From the NCBI GenBank assembly GCA_013115135.1, contig JABANP010000023.1:124001-188000 (forward strand): 64,000 nt of DNA. Reading direction: 5' to 3'. The position numbers were made by a program, and so were the translations under genes. A model generated the notes under the pieces. The model was not told where the DNA came from. It saw only the letters and a list, made by a program, of their open reading frames with translations, and did no database searches. Positions 48,669-60,699 of the stretch are shown piece after piece (within the stretch, counting starts at the first letter, position 1; every line of letters begins with the position of its first letter). This DNA comes from Perkinsus olseni. Lineage: Eukaryota > Perkinsozoa > Perkinsida > Perkinsidae.

Positions 48669-49185
48669 TCAGCTCGTCGGCGGTACCGGATTACTCTCCC
48701 CAATTATGTGCGGTACTGAGCTGTTGAGGGGCACCAACACGGGCACTCGCTGTCCGCTCTTGTCTACTTCGTAAACGTGCACCCACGACCCTTCACGCGT
48801 CCGGAATGCAACGCCAACTTTGGGGCCGAAGTTCATTAAAGGCGACTCTTGCGAGATGATCGTTCCTGAAGGTAAGAGAGCCTCTCCCATGGTCCCCACA
48901 GCTGAACTCGGCCCGCTTAAGATATAAACTCGGGTCTCGTCTACGATAGTCCATCACGCAGCATGCTCTGCATCAGCAAAGCGAAAAGTGCCTTTTCCTG
49001 GTTGTGTGCCCAGTAGTACCCTTAGGGACCTTATCCTTGTAAGAGCGTCCCCAGTGGCCGCCGCTGGAGGTCGAGGGCGGGTCAACCCACAATGTGGCGG
49101 TGGCAGCGACTACCCGCCATTTGTCCATAGACATCAGTGGTCTACTGGGGGCAGCTACTTCCCACCTATCTAACTGATACGACAT
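48669..49185 (-). CDS. unrecognised two-exon gene
   Basis: The ATG at 49185 opens MSYQLDRWEVAAPSRPL, then WRVVAATATLWVDPPSTSS up to a possible donor near 49028 (AAG|GTCCCT). A second frame near 48899-48669 encodes LLPSGTIISQESPLMNFGP and VGVAFRTREGSWVHVYEVDK, ending at a stop at 48669. Amino-acid use looks protein-like, and the strand and order fit one gene just upstream of the pseudouridine synthase. No family recognised. The join is not proven. Confidence 0.3.
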
Positions 49186-49882
49186 TCTCAAAATAACCTC
49201 AGTTGCATCAGCCTCCTACTCTTCTCTCCGTGCGACGCCGTGACGGGACTGGCTGCATTTCCAAGTCCTCACTAGACGACGACGTCACCATCTGCGCCTT
49301 GGGGGACCGGCTGCATGCCGTCCGCACTTCTAGGCTCCAGGGCGATAGAAAACCTTAGTCTCGATCAGCCCAATCACGCCAAGCTCGTCCCATTACCAGC
49401 CTCTTCCATCCCCCTATTCAAAAAAGGCATAAACCGGCCGTCCATCCAGCAATAGTAAATATGCCGCGCCGAGTCCTTCGTCCGCAAAAACCTGAGAAGG
49501 GCACCGGCAGCCTCCTGCTAGTAGCCAAGAGGGAGTCGTTGTCACCGTCTAATGTCATCAGGAAGTGCAGAGTTTTCCTTGTGATCTCGGTACTTGTCAT
49601 TGTCAACGAAATACCTACACAGTGGAGATATACAGGAAACCCGCGTGTCAGTGATAATATGATAATCAGTATATGTGATACGCAATATGCCATCTGCCGC
49701 CGCGACGATGATCTGAAAGCTGTTAGGATATCTTCCTGAAGACTTTCGTACCGCCCGTCCAGCACGTAAAAATAACATAGCATCGGGCACGTGAATACTT
49801 ACACCATCATCATTAATTCCAGATATCTCATCCTAGATTTATAACTTCCTAGTAAAGTCATTCCAATAGACACTACTAACAT
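49186..49882. other. intergenic or unassigned exons
   Basis: Minus-strand frames near 49800-49680 (AGRAVRKSSGRYPNSFQIIV) could be 3' exons of the NYN-like gene to the right, but no joining splice sites were settled. The rest shows nothing clear. Confidence 0.35.
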
Positions 49883-50292
49883 CTACATGATTGACGGCCC
49901 GCTCTTCCCGCAGTAGTAGTACCCGTCTATTATGGATGCTGCTATGATGGTGGACAGGTCGTCACTGGAGCCCAGGATTGGCATCGCACTTCGGAATATC
50001 ATCACACATCTCTCGTATATCCTCAGGAATGTCATTAGCAAGGCCATGCTGCACTATTAATTTTACCTGCCATTCTAGGTGCTCTTTGCAGCAATCTTAT
50101 TGCCATTACCTCGGCCTTGCAAGCACGAAAGTACTTCACGCATTCTCTAGCTCCGTTCCAGTTGGACGTTCTCTCGCCCAGACCGAGGCAGTTTTGCGCG
50201 TAGTCGTGGATCACATTGGCTGCATTTATGACGACTTTCGGTACCGTCAAGTCGATCGCTCTCCCAGGAGGCCCTCGACCCCGGCCCGCCAT
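49883..50292 (-). CDS. NYN/PIN-like RNase domain protein, partial model
   Basis: The ATG at 50292 begins a basic Gly-rich start (MAGRGRGPPGRAIDL), then VPKVVINAANVIHDYAQ. NWNGARECVKYFRACKAE comes next and, after one or two introns, ANDIPEDIREMCDDIPKC and DDLSTIIAASIIDGYY. The order, a beta strand with an (D/N)xANV turn, a helix like the Regnase/N4BP1 WxGVRxCVxYF block, and a later DD..I..A...DG, fits the Zc3h12a-type NYN nuclease fold. The first catalytic Asp of the family (VxDGxNV) is Asn here, which would weaken or remove activity. The end at 49883 is a stop in one reading; further exons to the left are likely. Confidence 0.45.
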
Positions 50293-51127
50293 GCTCGGTA
50301 CTTAACGACTGCCAACAGAGATTCCAGCGGCGGTACGAGGTGGGTGGCGCTACGGGAAGCACGGCTTGGTACGGAGTACACGTACGACTCTGTAAGCGCA
50401 CTACCCGCGTACTACTTTACCGGCGACACTTTCAAGCGTACTCCGTACCGTACTTTCCCCAAACCCAGTACGATTGTTCAGCTCTATAGGGTGGTTCCTC
50501 GCGAATCCTCCAACTCTCTACGACACCACTTCTGTTCAACAAGCACAGTCGCTCGGCCTTAAAACGAATGCGCACATCGCTGGCTGTGTTGGCTTTATCT
50601 GCGATAAATTATACTCAACCCGCTTCGTCCGTTGCATCTGCACGCAACACCATCTTATGCTGAAAACTAGATCTTCTCGGAACGTGTCCCTCACGAATCG
50701 GTGATAGGGACCGGGTGCTTGGATTCGGGGTCCGGAATGGTTTCTCAGATATAGTCCATCCTGTGAAAACCGAGAAAATAGAGAATCTTGCCGTGGTTGG
50801 TAACAGCCACTGTCAGACAGCGTTTTGCGGTCGAACGAAAAAAACTGACGAACATCGAGCTTAGCTCGCATCCTCCAACGGCGAAGATGAGCAGTATGTC
50901 TGTTCGGAGACTGACTGAAAGATAGAAGTAATAATGAATCGACTTCGCAGCTACAGAATGAAGACTTAAAAACGCAGTCTGTCGAGCACAGGATGGGGCA
51001 TTACAAAATGTCTGGGAGTTGATCAAGGATGGGAGACTCAGTCTAAGGCTGGACCTTGACGAGGGTACCATCAAACGACCGTCTTTGAAGCCAGAAGACT
51101 GTTTCGATGATCACAGAATGACGGTGG
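50293..51127. other. intergenic, no supported gene
   Basis: Overlapping short frames only. The region lies between the 5' end of the NYN-like gene and the 3' end of the P450, both minus strand. Confidence 0.4.
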
Positions 51128-53325
51128 TCAAATCTTCCTAGGGGACATCGAGATCGTTAACTTATCCGGCCAGGTACTGAGAGTGCTTCTTCCTCTGACT
51201 TCGGATATATCGGAGTTGTGCTTTATGTCCTCGAAATGCCACAGTATCGTGGCCAACAGAACAGTGCCTGCCGTGACACCCGTGTCAACTCCGGGGCACT
51301 GTCTGGGACCAGCCCCAAATGATAGGAGGTCTCGAACCCGAGCTCGGTCCACGGAGCCGTCAGGGCTGAGCCAGCGATCGGGCCTGCGGAAGCAGCACAC
51401 ATGACCACCATGCATACGCATATCCCAACAGGAGCTGGCAGGGCCAGTGAACCCCAGAGTGGCCTTCGCATTTCGACCACGACCATTACGATTGAACGTC
51501 CCGAATAGAAGCGTACTCAGGCATCATGAGCTAGGGGGAATACTCAGAAAGGCGTCAACGTTGTGGACCGCGATCGCCAGAGGACTTACTTGAACAGGCT
51601 TCCGCCCCCAGCAGCAGTCCGCAAATGTTTACGTAGCAAAGTGACCACCGTAGTTCCCGGCGCCACTTTCTTTCCGCCGACGGACACCTCGGTTGTGGCG
51701 TGATGTCCGAGCGCGACGAAGGCGGGTTGGAGCTGATCGTAGATCCAGGACAGACGTGGAATGAGAGAACTGATGACTGACTACTCGTATGGTCTCTAAA
51801 AGGCAGCATGCGATGAAAGGTAGGTTGCCGAGATCGTCGCTGGTCCGCGGATCGTGGCCGAGCAGGTCTACTTCTGCGCGAGCTCTCGCTTGCACACCAG
51901 GGTACAGGCAAAGGTAGTAAAGACACCAAGAAACGCTCAAAGCAGTCGTGTCACTACCAGCGACGAAGAATCTGCAGCAACGCTCGATCTAACTCGCTCG
52001 CAGCTGAACTTTCGATGGGAGCTTACGTCGCGAGATTTCCTTGGAGATCCTCCTTGTCCAGATGTAGAAGCTTGCTGAGGAGGTCCACTTTGCTTCTTGA
52101 CTCTTTTTCTGCTCTCCTCTCTGCGGCAAGATCTTCACCGAACTCGCTCAAGCGCCGGAGTCCAGAGTGGAACTGCGTCGGGATGAGGCAATCGCAGCGA
52201 ACTTTCACTCCTACCTTCTTGATCATCGGGTGCAGATTCCATGGGAAGCGATCTCGGGCCATGATGGGGTGGAAGACACGAGTGAGGATGTGATCTGCGC
52301 CGGTCGTGAGGTCCTCTATCGCTCCTATGATCCCTTGAGATCCGTCAGGAGCCGGCAAGTCTGAAAATAAGGAGAATTATTTTCTTATTTTCCCCTTAAG
52401 GAAAAACAAACAGCCTTAAGCACGAATATGAGCCGAAGGCGGCAAGTCCACATGAAGTCCTCACCGTCGGGGTTCACGAGATGAAAGTCCTTTCCAAATA
52501 CACAAATGCATAGGCAGTCAAACACAACCGGCAGGAATGACTTCCTAGGTTCCCAGACTATCCGATTATCATTCTGCTGGACTGATTTTTGTAATTGGCG
52601 TACCTGATATTTAGCAGCCATTGGTTGCGGGATGCTCACAAGTGCTTCTCCCGGCGTGGACTCACAAATCTCTCGGCGACGAGTGCAAGTCCTGGTACCA
52701 TCGCTGCTGCATTGGCTGCGTTGAAAGCCGGCGCTCCCAGTCGCCTGTGTCGCTTCCACTCCTCTCCTTCTGTAGTCAGCATGCCGGGGCTGCTGAATAG
52801 GTTGCCTTTATTGAAGGCCCTAGCGAAGCTGTGAGGCCGCTTCCTGAAGACTTCTCTAATCAACTCCCCATCTGTGAGGATAAGACAGTCTCGACCCAGA
52901 ATTCTGAAACAGGGGAGAACTAATAATCTCAAACCCTGAATGCGCTGATAATAACAATACACATCAATCAGGTTGATTCAACCCTCAGTGGGTATGGAGT
53001 ACCTCATCGCGAAGGCATCCCCGTAGGTGTCGGCCAAGATTTCTAAGGCACAGATACTATGCTGTATGGACTCCGGAATGAATCCGAGCGGGGTATTGCA
53101 GAACTAAGAATACTTCATGATCAGCTGCTCGGATGAAGCGAAGCTTACTCTTGTAGGCCCGCCGAACGTGGCACGAAGAGATGGTGCTTTACGCTTGCGG
53201 TGCGCCTTCAGGCGATAGAGGGATACTACAGCTGCTGCTGTGAGAAGGCCGACGAAAGGTCGAGAGCGGACCGTTGATGCGGCCTTGCCGACGATGTAGA
53301 GGAAGACGTCGGTGGTTGTCAACAT
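51128..53325 (-). CDS. cytochrome P450 monooxygenase, multi-exon
   Basis: The ATG at 53325 begins a hydrophobic N-terminal anchor with VGLLTAAAVVSLYRLKAHRK. Exons then give FCNTPLGFIPESIQH, ILGRDCLILTDGELIREVF, EGEEWKRHRRLGAPAFN (helix C WxxxRR) and LPVVFDCLCICVFGKDF. DLTTGADHILTRVFHPIMA and an I-helix FFVAGSDTTALSVSW (AGxDTT) follow, then the K-helix LLETIRL (ExxR) and GGKKVAPGTTVVTL. FRRPDRWL and the haem loop LSFGAGPRQCPG (FxxGxRxCxG) come last, before a stop at 51128. All hallmark motifs are intact, so it should be an active haem-thiolate enzyme of the ER; substrate unknown. One exon between about 51590 and 51390 is not settled. Confidence 0.9.
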
Positions 53326-55025
53326 GAGCAGAGCAAACGTCAAGCCCAAGCTTCAGGAAGCAAACTTATTCATGGCTCTGAGTCGGAGCGACAGACTGAG
53401 TGGACGGGAAAGGAGGACCTCAGACAAACGAACAGAGAGATCTCATCCATGGAGAGCCCTCGATAGACGGGAAATTCTCAGGGCGAACGGCCGTAGTACT
53501 GGTCGTACACAGACGAGGAGGTAGAGTTCAAGTATCGTGAGCACGCCCCAGTCACACGGCGCACCGTAAGAGTGGAAGTAATGGAGATACGCGCCGTCGA
53601 GGGCCAACATAAATGACCCTGTAGTGTGCAATCGCCACTATTCTAAACACCGGCGACCACTCTCAGGTCACGCGCAGCATATCACCGTGACACCGTGACG
53701 CGCTTAAGTATTTGCGGAATCTTTTACCAATCTTCTACCAAAAATCTTTCAGAAATTGCGCAGCTTCGAGATGTTTGCCGAGCGGAGGCATCTCAGGAGC
53801 ACATTCGAAGTTGATTAAATCTGACATCAGAACCGCAGAACTGCAGTTTGATGATCCGCCACCCGAAATGCAGAATCAGCTGCACAGTGAAATCCTCCAT
53901 CCACTTCAGCACTTCAGCGGATCGGTAGCCGCGGATCGCGATCGACGAACGACCCCGTATTCCTACTACATTGATAAAACCAAGATAATCAGTGAGAGCT
54001 TCACTGTAAAGCTATGGAGAACTGGAAGACAAACCTTGTCTACACTTTAAGTGTAGAGCTGTAGTTCGCCGTATGGATCACCGGGTGTTAAGCACACGCT
54101 GTCTGCCAGAAACAGCACGTTCGAATACGTCAGGACTGGAAGGAGTTAGTGCGCTTGTGATGCTAAGGTTACCGTATACACTACATGGCCTGCGCTGTTG
54201 TCTATTGTGTTAGCCTCGGAGACGTCGGGCCACCGATTTGTGCACACGTGTCAACGCAGCGTGTTTCCTATTCGCCAGCTGAGAAACGCAATGACAATCG
54301 AAGAGTAGCCAGGCAGGCAAGAGAGATCTACGAGAACGATTCGGTGACTGAGTACCAGTAGCAGAGGAACAACTTCACACAACCTGAGTGACTGTGCGTG
54401 AGAATCACCGTCAAGTCAAACCCGGGCTCGGGTCCCTAATCCAATGACAGCCGGTGCCTCAGACTGCACGCATGCGCATAGCGCGTTGGGCAGAAGTACT
54501 GTACCATCCCCGCACAAATAAATGGGTAAGGAAGCCATATGATACATTCATGATGAGCATTGATATCATACGAATACTCATTGAGCAATAATCCCGAAAT
54601 TTCATCTTACCTGCCGAGTATCTCTTTCATGGCCGCTGCGAACTTCCTTGACTTGAGCATGGCAAGGCTATCCCTTGACCTGAAACGCGCTTTCCTATGA
54701 AGCGCATTTTCACCAGTAAGTAGCGCGCGCCCAGTAATTCGGGACGTCCCTGTCCATCCCTGTCAGTGATGCTCCGCTACGGCAGCAGCGCGTTATGTCT
54801 AGTGTTGGCCTGCTGTGGTATCAGAAGGAGCTACATTGACAGTGCCCTCGCGTAAGGTGTGCCCTCAGGGTGCTGGGCACTCCAAGTTGGTGTACTTACA
54901 CGTGTAACCATGCATACTCGTGCTTCTGCCAGTCTCAGAGGTGTTGCGTTCATAGTGGTAGAGGGGAGATAACGAGTAACAGCAAACGGTGGTGGGGCGG
55001 AGCTTGTTTCCTGGACGGCTGCCCT
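53326..55025. other. long gene-poor region
   Basis: About 1.7 kb between divergent genes. The left part probably holds the P450 promoter. Open frames near 53712-54048 lack ATG starts and family resemblance. The palindrome-like CCCGGGCTCGGGT occurs near 54421. No RNA gene was recognised. Confidence 0.45.
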
Positions 55026-58000
55026 ATGGCCCGCCCAGAAGACCCGGATGGTGACGGTCCCTCCTGCCAGATCTCGATTAAAGATCTGTGTGGGATGATA
55101 AAATCCCGCGACGTTAAAGGTGACTTCCCTACGCACAATACAGCCAACCGTATCATTATTCAGGGGGCAATGCTGACGACTCCGAAGAGGACGGCCTGGG
55201 AGGCCGAGCCATACTGGAGCTGGAGGGGGGCGTCGCCGGCCTGGCCCAGAAGGTGAGCCCTCCCCCTGGACTAGTGAGTTCGATACCGTGGTCAGATCGG
55301 CAGCAGCTTGAGTAACGGTGTGAGAAGCTCCCACGCGGAAGCGTTGAGGAGCAAGTGGGCCCCGGAGTCGTGGCAGCGCCCCATGCCACCGCCGGTCGGT
55401 CAGATACGGGGCAAATTACGTTCCCCCGCCCAAACCCAAGACATACCTGCAGTTCCTTTACGCAGCCTTCAAGGACTTCACCATCCTTATGCTCTGTGGT
55501 GCGGCTATAATCAGCCTAGTACTGGCAGCAGCGTGAGTGATGCCATCGACCCCACTGTGACGAGGACGTTGGGCCCGGCAGATACGAACGGACCGCCACC
55601 GCGTACGCCGAGGGCTCAGCGATCATCATAGCCATATTGGCAGTCACAAACGTGGCGGCTATTAATGACTGGAGAAAGCAAAGGCAATTTGATAGGCTTA
55701 ACAGGAAAGTTGAAGTGGGTTCTCTGCCGCAATGGCATTGAAGGTTGCTGATTCCCCGCCTGGTGCTAGGATGTGTCTATAAGAGTCATCCGCGACGGTG
55801 TTAAGCAGGAGATCTCGATCAACGACATTGTAAGCGCCGCGGCCGCTGCTGTATAAGGAACCTCAAGGGCTTTTCAGGTGGTCGGCGATGTTGTCACCGT
55901 CGGTGTTGGCGATATCATCTGCGCTGACGGTGTGGTGATCGAGAGCTCGGCCCTCTATTGTGATGAGAGCTCCCTCACTGGGGAGCCCGTACTCATGGCC
56001 AAGGACCCGGACTTCTATCCATTTCTGCTGTCCGGCACTAAAGTGGGCTCGCCCGCTGTTCTCATCGCCTCAGCCAGTTGTCCTTCCGATAGGTCATGGA
56101 CGGCTCGGGTATGTTCCTTGTAGTGGCCGTTGGGCCCAACTCAGAGGCAGGGAAGATCAAGGTGGGCAGGCCGGCTCAGCGAGGTCTCATCTACGTGCTG
56201 CCAGTCCCTCATCAATGGCGGGATGGCCAAACCGAAGAAGTCCTCATCCGCAGACGCAACGGCCGAGGAGGACGAGGAAGAGGAGGAGCCCGGTATGTCG
56301 GGCCGCGCCGCCTTGGTAGCTGCTAAGGCATGGCTCAGAGGTGGTTACTGAGCACGAGGAGAAGAGTGTACTCACCGCGAAGCTGGATCGGATGGCCCTG
56401 CAGATTGGCAAGGCTGGTACCATCGTCGCCGTCCTGTGTGTCATCATAATGGCTATAAGGTGGGCGGCCGTCACCCAGCCTAGACCCTAGTCAGGAACTC
56501 AGGTTTTCTATAACGAAGTTTGTTATCACCGACAACACTGAGATTTGTCTCACTATGGAGGATGTCACCTGCTCCTCCCAGAAGGTCATCGACATAGTTG
56601 GCAACAACGTCTGCAATGCAGCGGATCCGAACCAAAAGTGAGTTGCCCATCAAAGACCTGCTCTATGGTCCTCTCAGATACCCGTGCTGCCAGCGACTTG
56701 ATAGCAATGAGATACAACTGGTCGGCGCCCCCATGCGGATGGATGACGCCTTTCCTCGGCCAAATGCTGCAGTTCTTCATCACTGGTGGGGAGATCTATC
56801 TTGGCGCAGCTCGGAGATCTTCACGGCCTAGGTATTACGATCCTGGTGGTGGCCATTCCCGAAGGCCTGCCTCTCGCTGTTACACTATCTTTAGCATTTT
56901 GCGGTCACTAAAATGCAGAAAGACAATAACCTGGTAAAGGCCCGCGATGCATCGCTCCGCCTTTTATTCCATTTTCGGTGGTGCTCAGGTGAAACATTTG
57001 GATGCCTGTGAGACCATGGGCTCGGCCACTACTATCTGCAGTGATAAGACTGGTACGTGTGGTACGCTCAGTCCTCCTGGCCAGTTCGCGTCGGTCTTCC
57101 CGATCGCGAAAAGATTCAGTAGACTGGCCTTCGGTCTGCGCTCGATACCAGTCGAACGGGAACCTCCGTTGGAGCCGCTTTGGCCAGCTATCGCTCTGCC
57201 CCTCAGGGACGCTGACCAAGAACCGGATGACAGTGGTGGAGGCCAACCTTGCTGGAGTTGAGATACAACCTGCCGATGGTCGAAAGTTCAACCCACTGCC
57301 GAGCTCTGAAGTCCTTCGCCACTGCTCTTGCTGCCGTTTTTCACTGTCTCTGTGGCAGATCCAGAGCATCTTGTTGGAGGGAATTGCCCTCAATACTACA
57401 GCGGACATCAAGTGGGACCCCTTGGCCCGGGCCTACGACCAGGCAGGGTACGCAACAACGGCAAGAGGATCAGCCTTGGTCCTTGGTCAGATCGGCAATA
57501 AAACAGAGTGCGCGTTGCTGCAGTTGGTGGAGCAGTTCGGTGGGAGCTATGAAACCCTCAGAGCCCAGGCCATGGACTCGGGCCTCGGTGGCAACAAGAG
57601 TGGCCGTCAGAGGTTCGGCGTCATGGAGAGGTTTCCTAGGGAGCGCTGGTTCTCACAGGTTCCTAGTACACGAGATTCCCTTCTCGTCGGCGAGGAAGAG
57701 GTCGAGTGTCGTAGTCCGTACGAAGGAAGGCAAATACAGGATGTACATGAAAGGAGCCAGCGAGATTGTGAGCCCCGTCCCACTTCTCTGCGCTGGAGGT
57801 GATGGCCAGATTCTCGACCTTTGTGGTTCGTACGAGCTGGCTGGGGGCGCAGCAGTGCCCAAGTATCTTGACAAGCGGGCACGACAGGTCATGTAAGTAG
57901 GTGGCTGAAGAGGTTGCTCGTCTTCGCTCCGCTAAACAACCTGACTTGGCCCTAGGGGCGTTGATTGACCCACTGTGACCACCACAGCATTAGGGATGTT

Positions 58001-60586
58001 ATAGCTGCGTGCACTACCCAATTGCGAAACTCGCTGCTTTACATACACTGCTTCTCAAGTTGATGCTGGTCTTCGACGAGTCGTCAAGATTTTCCGTCCA
58101 TCATCGCCAGGCCATGAACACCATCGCTTTTGCCTCTTCAGAAATACCATTATAACTTTGTACGCCCGGAAGGCTCTTCGCACGGTGGGCCTGGCGTACA
58201 GGGATTTCGATACAGAACCGGAGGGAGGCTGGGACCAGCTCCTCGGTGACGCTGATGATCGCTACCAGATCGAATCTGTAATGCGTGGACCGGTATGACC
58301 TGCATTGACTCGTCTGTCATGCAGGACTTGGTGTTCTTGGGGGTCGTGGGTATCGAGGACCCGTTGAGGGATGAGGTGCCCGGATGCTATACAGGACTGC
58401 AACAGAGCCGGAGTGGATGTCAGGATGGTCACAGGGAGATAACCTAGAGACTGCGGTGAGGGGTGGGAGTTGTTCTTGGACATGCTCTCTGGCCCCTAAG
58501 AAATGGCTAGAGATTCGGGACTTTCCTACTATCCTTATTTTTTCCTATGTTAATGCCTTGATCCTATTTTTCCATCATCGACGGCGGATGCAGTCTCCCT
58601 GCTCAACTTCGGATGCTCGGTCTTGCTTCGATTCTGGCGATACAGCGGCCCGTCTGTAATCTCGGTCCGTCGTCGTCAATCGGGCGAAATAGTGGTCATC
58701 GCGTTGAAGCCTGCTCTTTCAATGTCACGCTGCTGGCGATCTCGTTGTGGTTGTCAGGTCGCTATAGCCCGTGGTTGTGGCATCCTCCGCCCAGGCATAG
58801 ACCTGGACAAGACGGGCGTCCCCGTCCCGGGCGCGGCCATGACAGGCCCCAAGTTCCGCAAGATGGTAGCGACACAGGTCTCGCTGGATCCTCATCCATT
58901 CTATAGGTACTGCAGGAGGACGGCTGCACTATCGACCATGAGGCCTTTGATAGGGTGTGGCCTAGGCTGCGGGTGCTCGCCCGATCAAGCCCCTCCGATA
59001 AGTAGCGGATCTCATGGCTATTGGTCGTCTTTCTACCTCTCCCTAGGTACGTCCTGGTCTCTGGTCTTAACGAGAGCGAGCTCTACTCGACTGAGGCAGG
59101 GGTCAACCTCGGCATCTATCCTGATAGGCAGGTGGTTGCAGTGACCGGTGATGGCACTAACGATGCGCCCGCACCTCCGCAGGGCTGATGTGGGCTTTGC
59201 CATGGGTAATGACTCTGGGGTTGTCTCGGCCACGGGCTTGTCAGTCGGGCCGGGTGTTTAGGTATATCGGGGACTGCTGTAGCGAAAGATGCTGCGGATA
59301 TTATCCTCATGGACGACAACTTCTCCAGTATCCTCAAGGCTTGTATGTGGGGACGGAATGTGTAAGGGTGCCGGGATCGAACCCGGGTCGTTTGTGTGGC
59401 AGAATACATAGGTACGACTCGATATCCAAGTTCCTACAGTTCCAATTGACTGTGAACATCTCCGCCATTACAATGGCTTCAATCGGGGCCCTCGCCTACT
59501 CGGAATCACCACTCAAAGCAGTGCAGGTCGGAATCTTCGTGACCACTTCTGTCCCGAGCCAGCTTCAACCTCAGATGCTCTGGGTGAACCTCATCATGGA
59601 CGCCTTGGCCTCCCTGTCTCTGGCGACTGAGCCCCCCACGGCGTCTCTGTTAGACAGGCCGCCCTACGGCCGCAACACTTCCCTCATCAGCGGCTTCATG
59701 CTGTGGAACATGCTAGGCCAGGCGACGTAAACCCGAGGCGCAGTCGCTCGCCCTATGATGTTCCTATCAGTTACCAACTCATCGTCCTCAACATCATCCT
59801 CTTCGGTTGCCCTAGTATGTTCGGTATGCCGAGTGGCGCTGGGTACTTGACCGGAGCAGCTGGTGATGGTCTATGCCTGCTTCGCCTTAGGTTGGGCCAT
59901 GGCGCGGCTCCTACCGACCACTACACTATCATCTTCAACACTTTTGTTCTGATGCAGCTGACTAACCAGATCAACGCAAGGAAGCTGTATCACCAGTGGA
60001 ACCTCTTCGGGGGCATCACCCGCAGCCCCCTATTCATCGCTATCGTATCGGTGGAGTTCGGCCTGCAGGTGAGTAGTACCGCGTCTACCGATAGGCATGT
60101 AGCAAGGAAAAGCGTCGCGCGGAACTTCCGCGGCGGAAGTAGACTCATTCTGGATGTGGTTCGACCGAGCAACTCGCCGCTAGCTCGCATCCACATATTT
60201 TCGAAAGGATATGATTCTGGGTTCTGGTCCGATTAGGTTCTGATAGTCCAGTTCGGCGGGGAGTGGTTCAAGACTAAGAGCCTTGACTGGTCTGAGTGGG
60301 CCATGTGTCTAGTGCTGGGCCTGGGCTCCTTCCCGATGCAGTACCTCATTATTCTACTAGCCCGGGTAACCACGCCATGCTGCATCGCTCCGCTGTCCTA
60401 TTTCCCTCACGGTAGGCGAGTCGGCACTGCTGTAGGCGTATAAGTCCTGAGATGCCTCAGCATCATGCCAGGAAGCAGGCTGAAGGTACGCTGATAGTAC
60501 GCCTCGGTAGGAGTAGTACCGAGTCGTCCTTTTCAAGGTCTCGCCAACGAGCTCGATTGGTCCAGTGCGAAAGGCGGTGGGGATGA
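55026..60586 (+). CDS. P-type Ca2+-ATPase, PMCA (P2B) type, with four +1 frame breaks
   Basis: About 20 short exons give the full P2B order: start [76 protein letters not shown] and the actuator [28 protein letters not shown] and [19 protein letters not shown] follow, then [20 protein letters not shown] with the phosphorylated Asp, [37 protein letters not shown] and [10 protein letters not shown]. The last blocks are [56 protein letters not shown] and VQFGGEWF. It pumps Ca2+ out of the cytosol. Within exons single extra bases shift the frame at 56897-56900 (after SLAF), 58382 (after RDEVP), 58437 (after MVTG) and 59174 (after NDAPA). All other joins are clean, so this is a recent pseudogene, a sequencing artefact or a frameshifting gene. 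Introns are about 41-61 bp except 57893-58141 and 58456-58757. Confidence 0.9.
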
Positions 60587-60699
60587 TTTGGACCATTTCA
60601 AAGCAGCTTCCCATCATGAAAGTGAGGGCGCATCAGTGTGTCGCTCCCTGATCCGCCTAGCAATAAATCCTGCTGAATGTTTTCTCTTGGAGAGTCCGC

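Noticed and set aside
54410..54440. CCCGGGCTCGGG palindrome as a functional site
   Set aside because: Short, GC-rich and without a partner feature; too weak to report as an element.
59362..59411. Calling a tRNA here or at 11247 and 30187
   Set aside because: Only a B-box-like core exists; acceptor, D and anticodon arms are absent and the T-stem pairs poorly.
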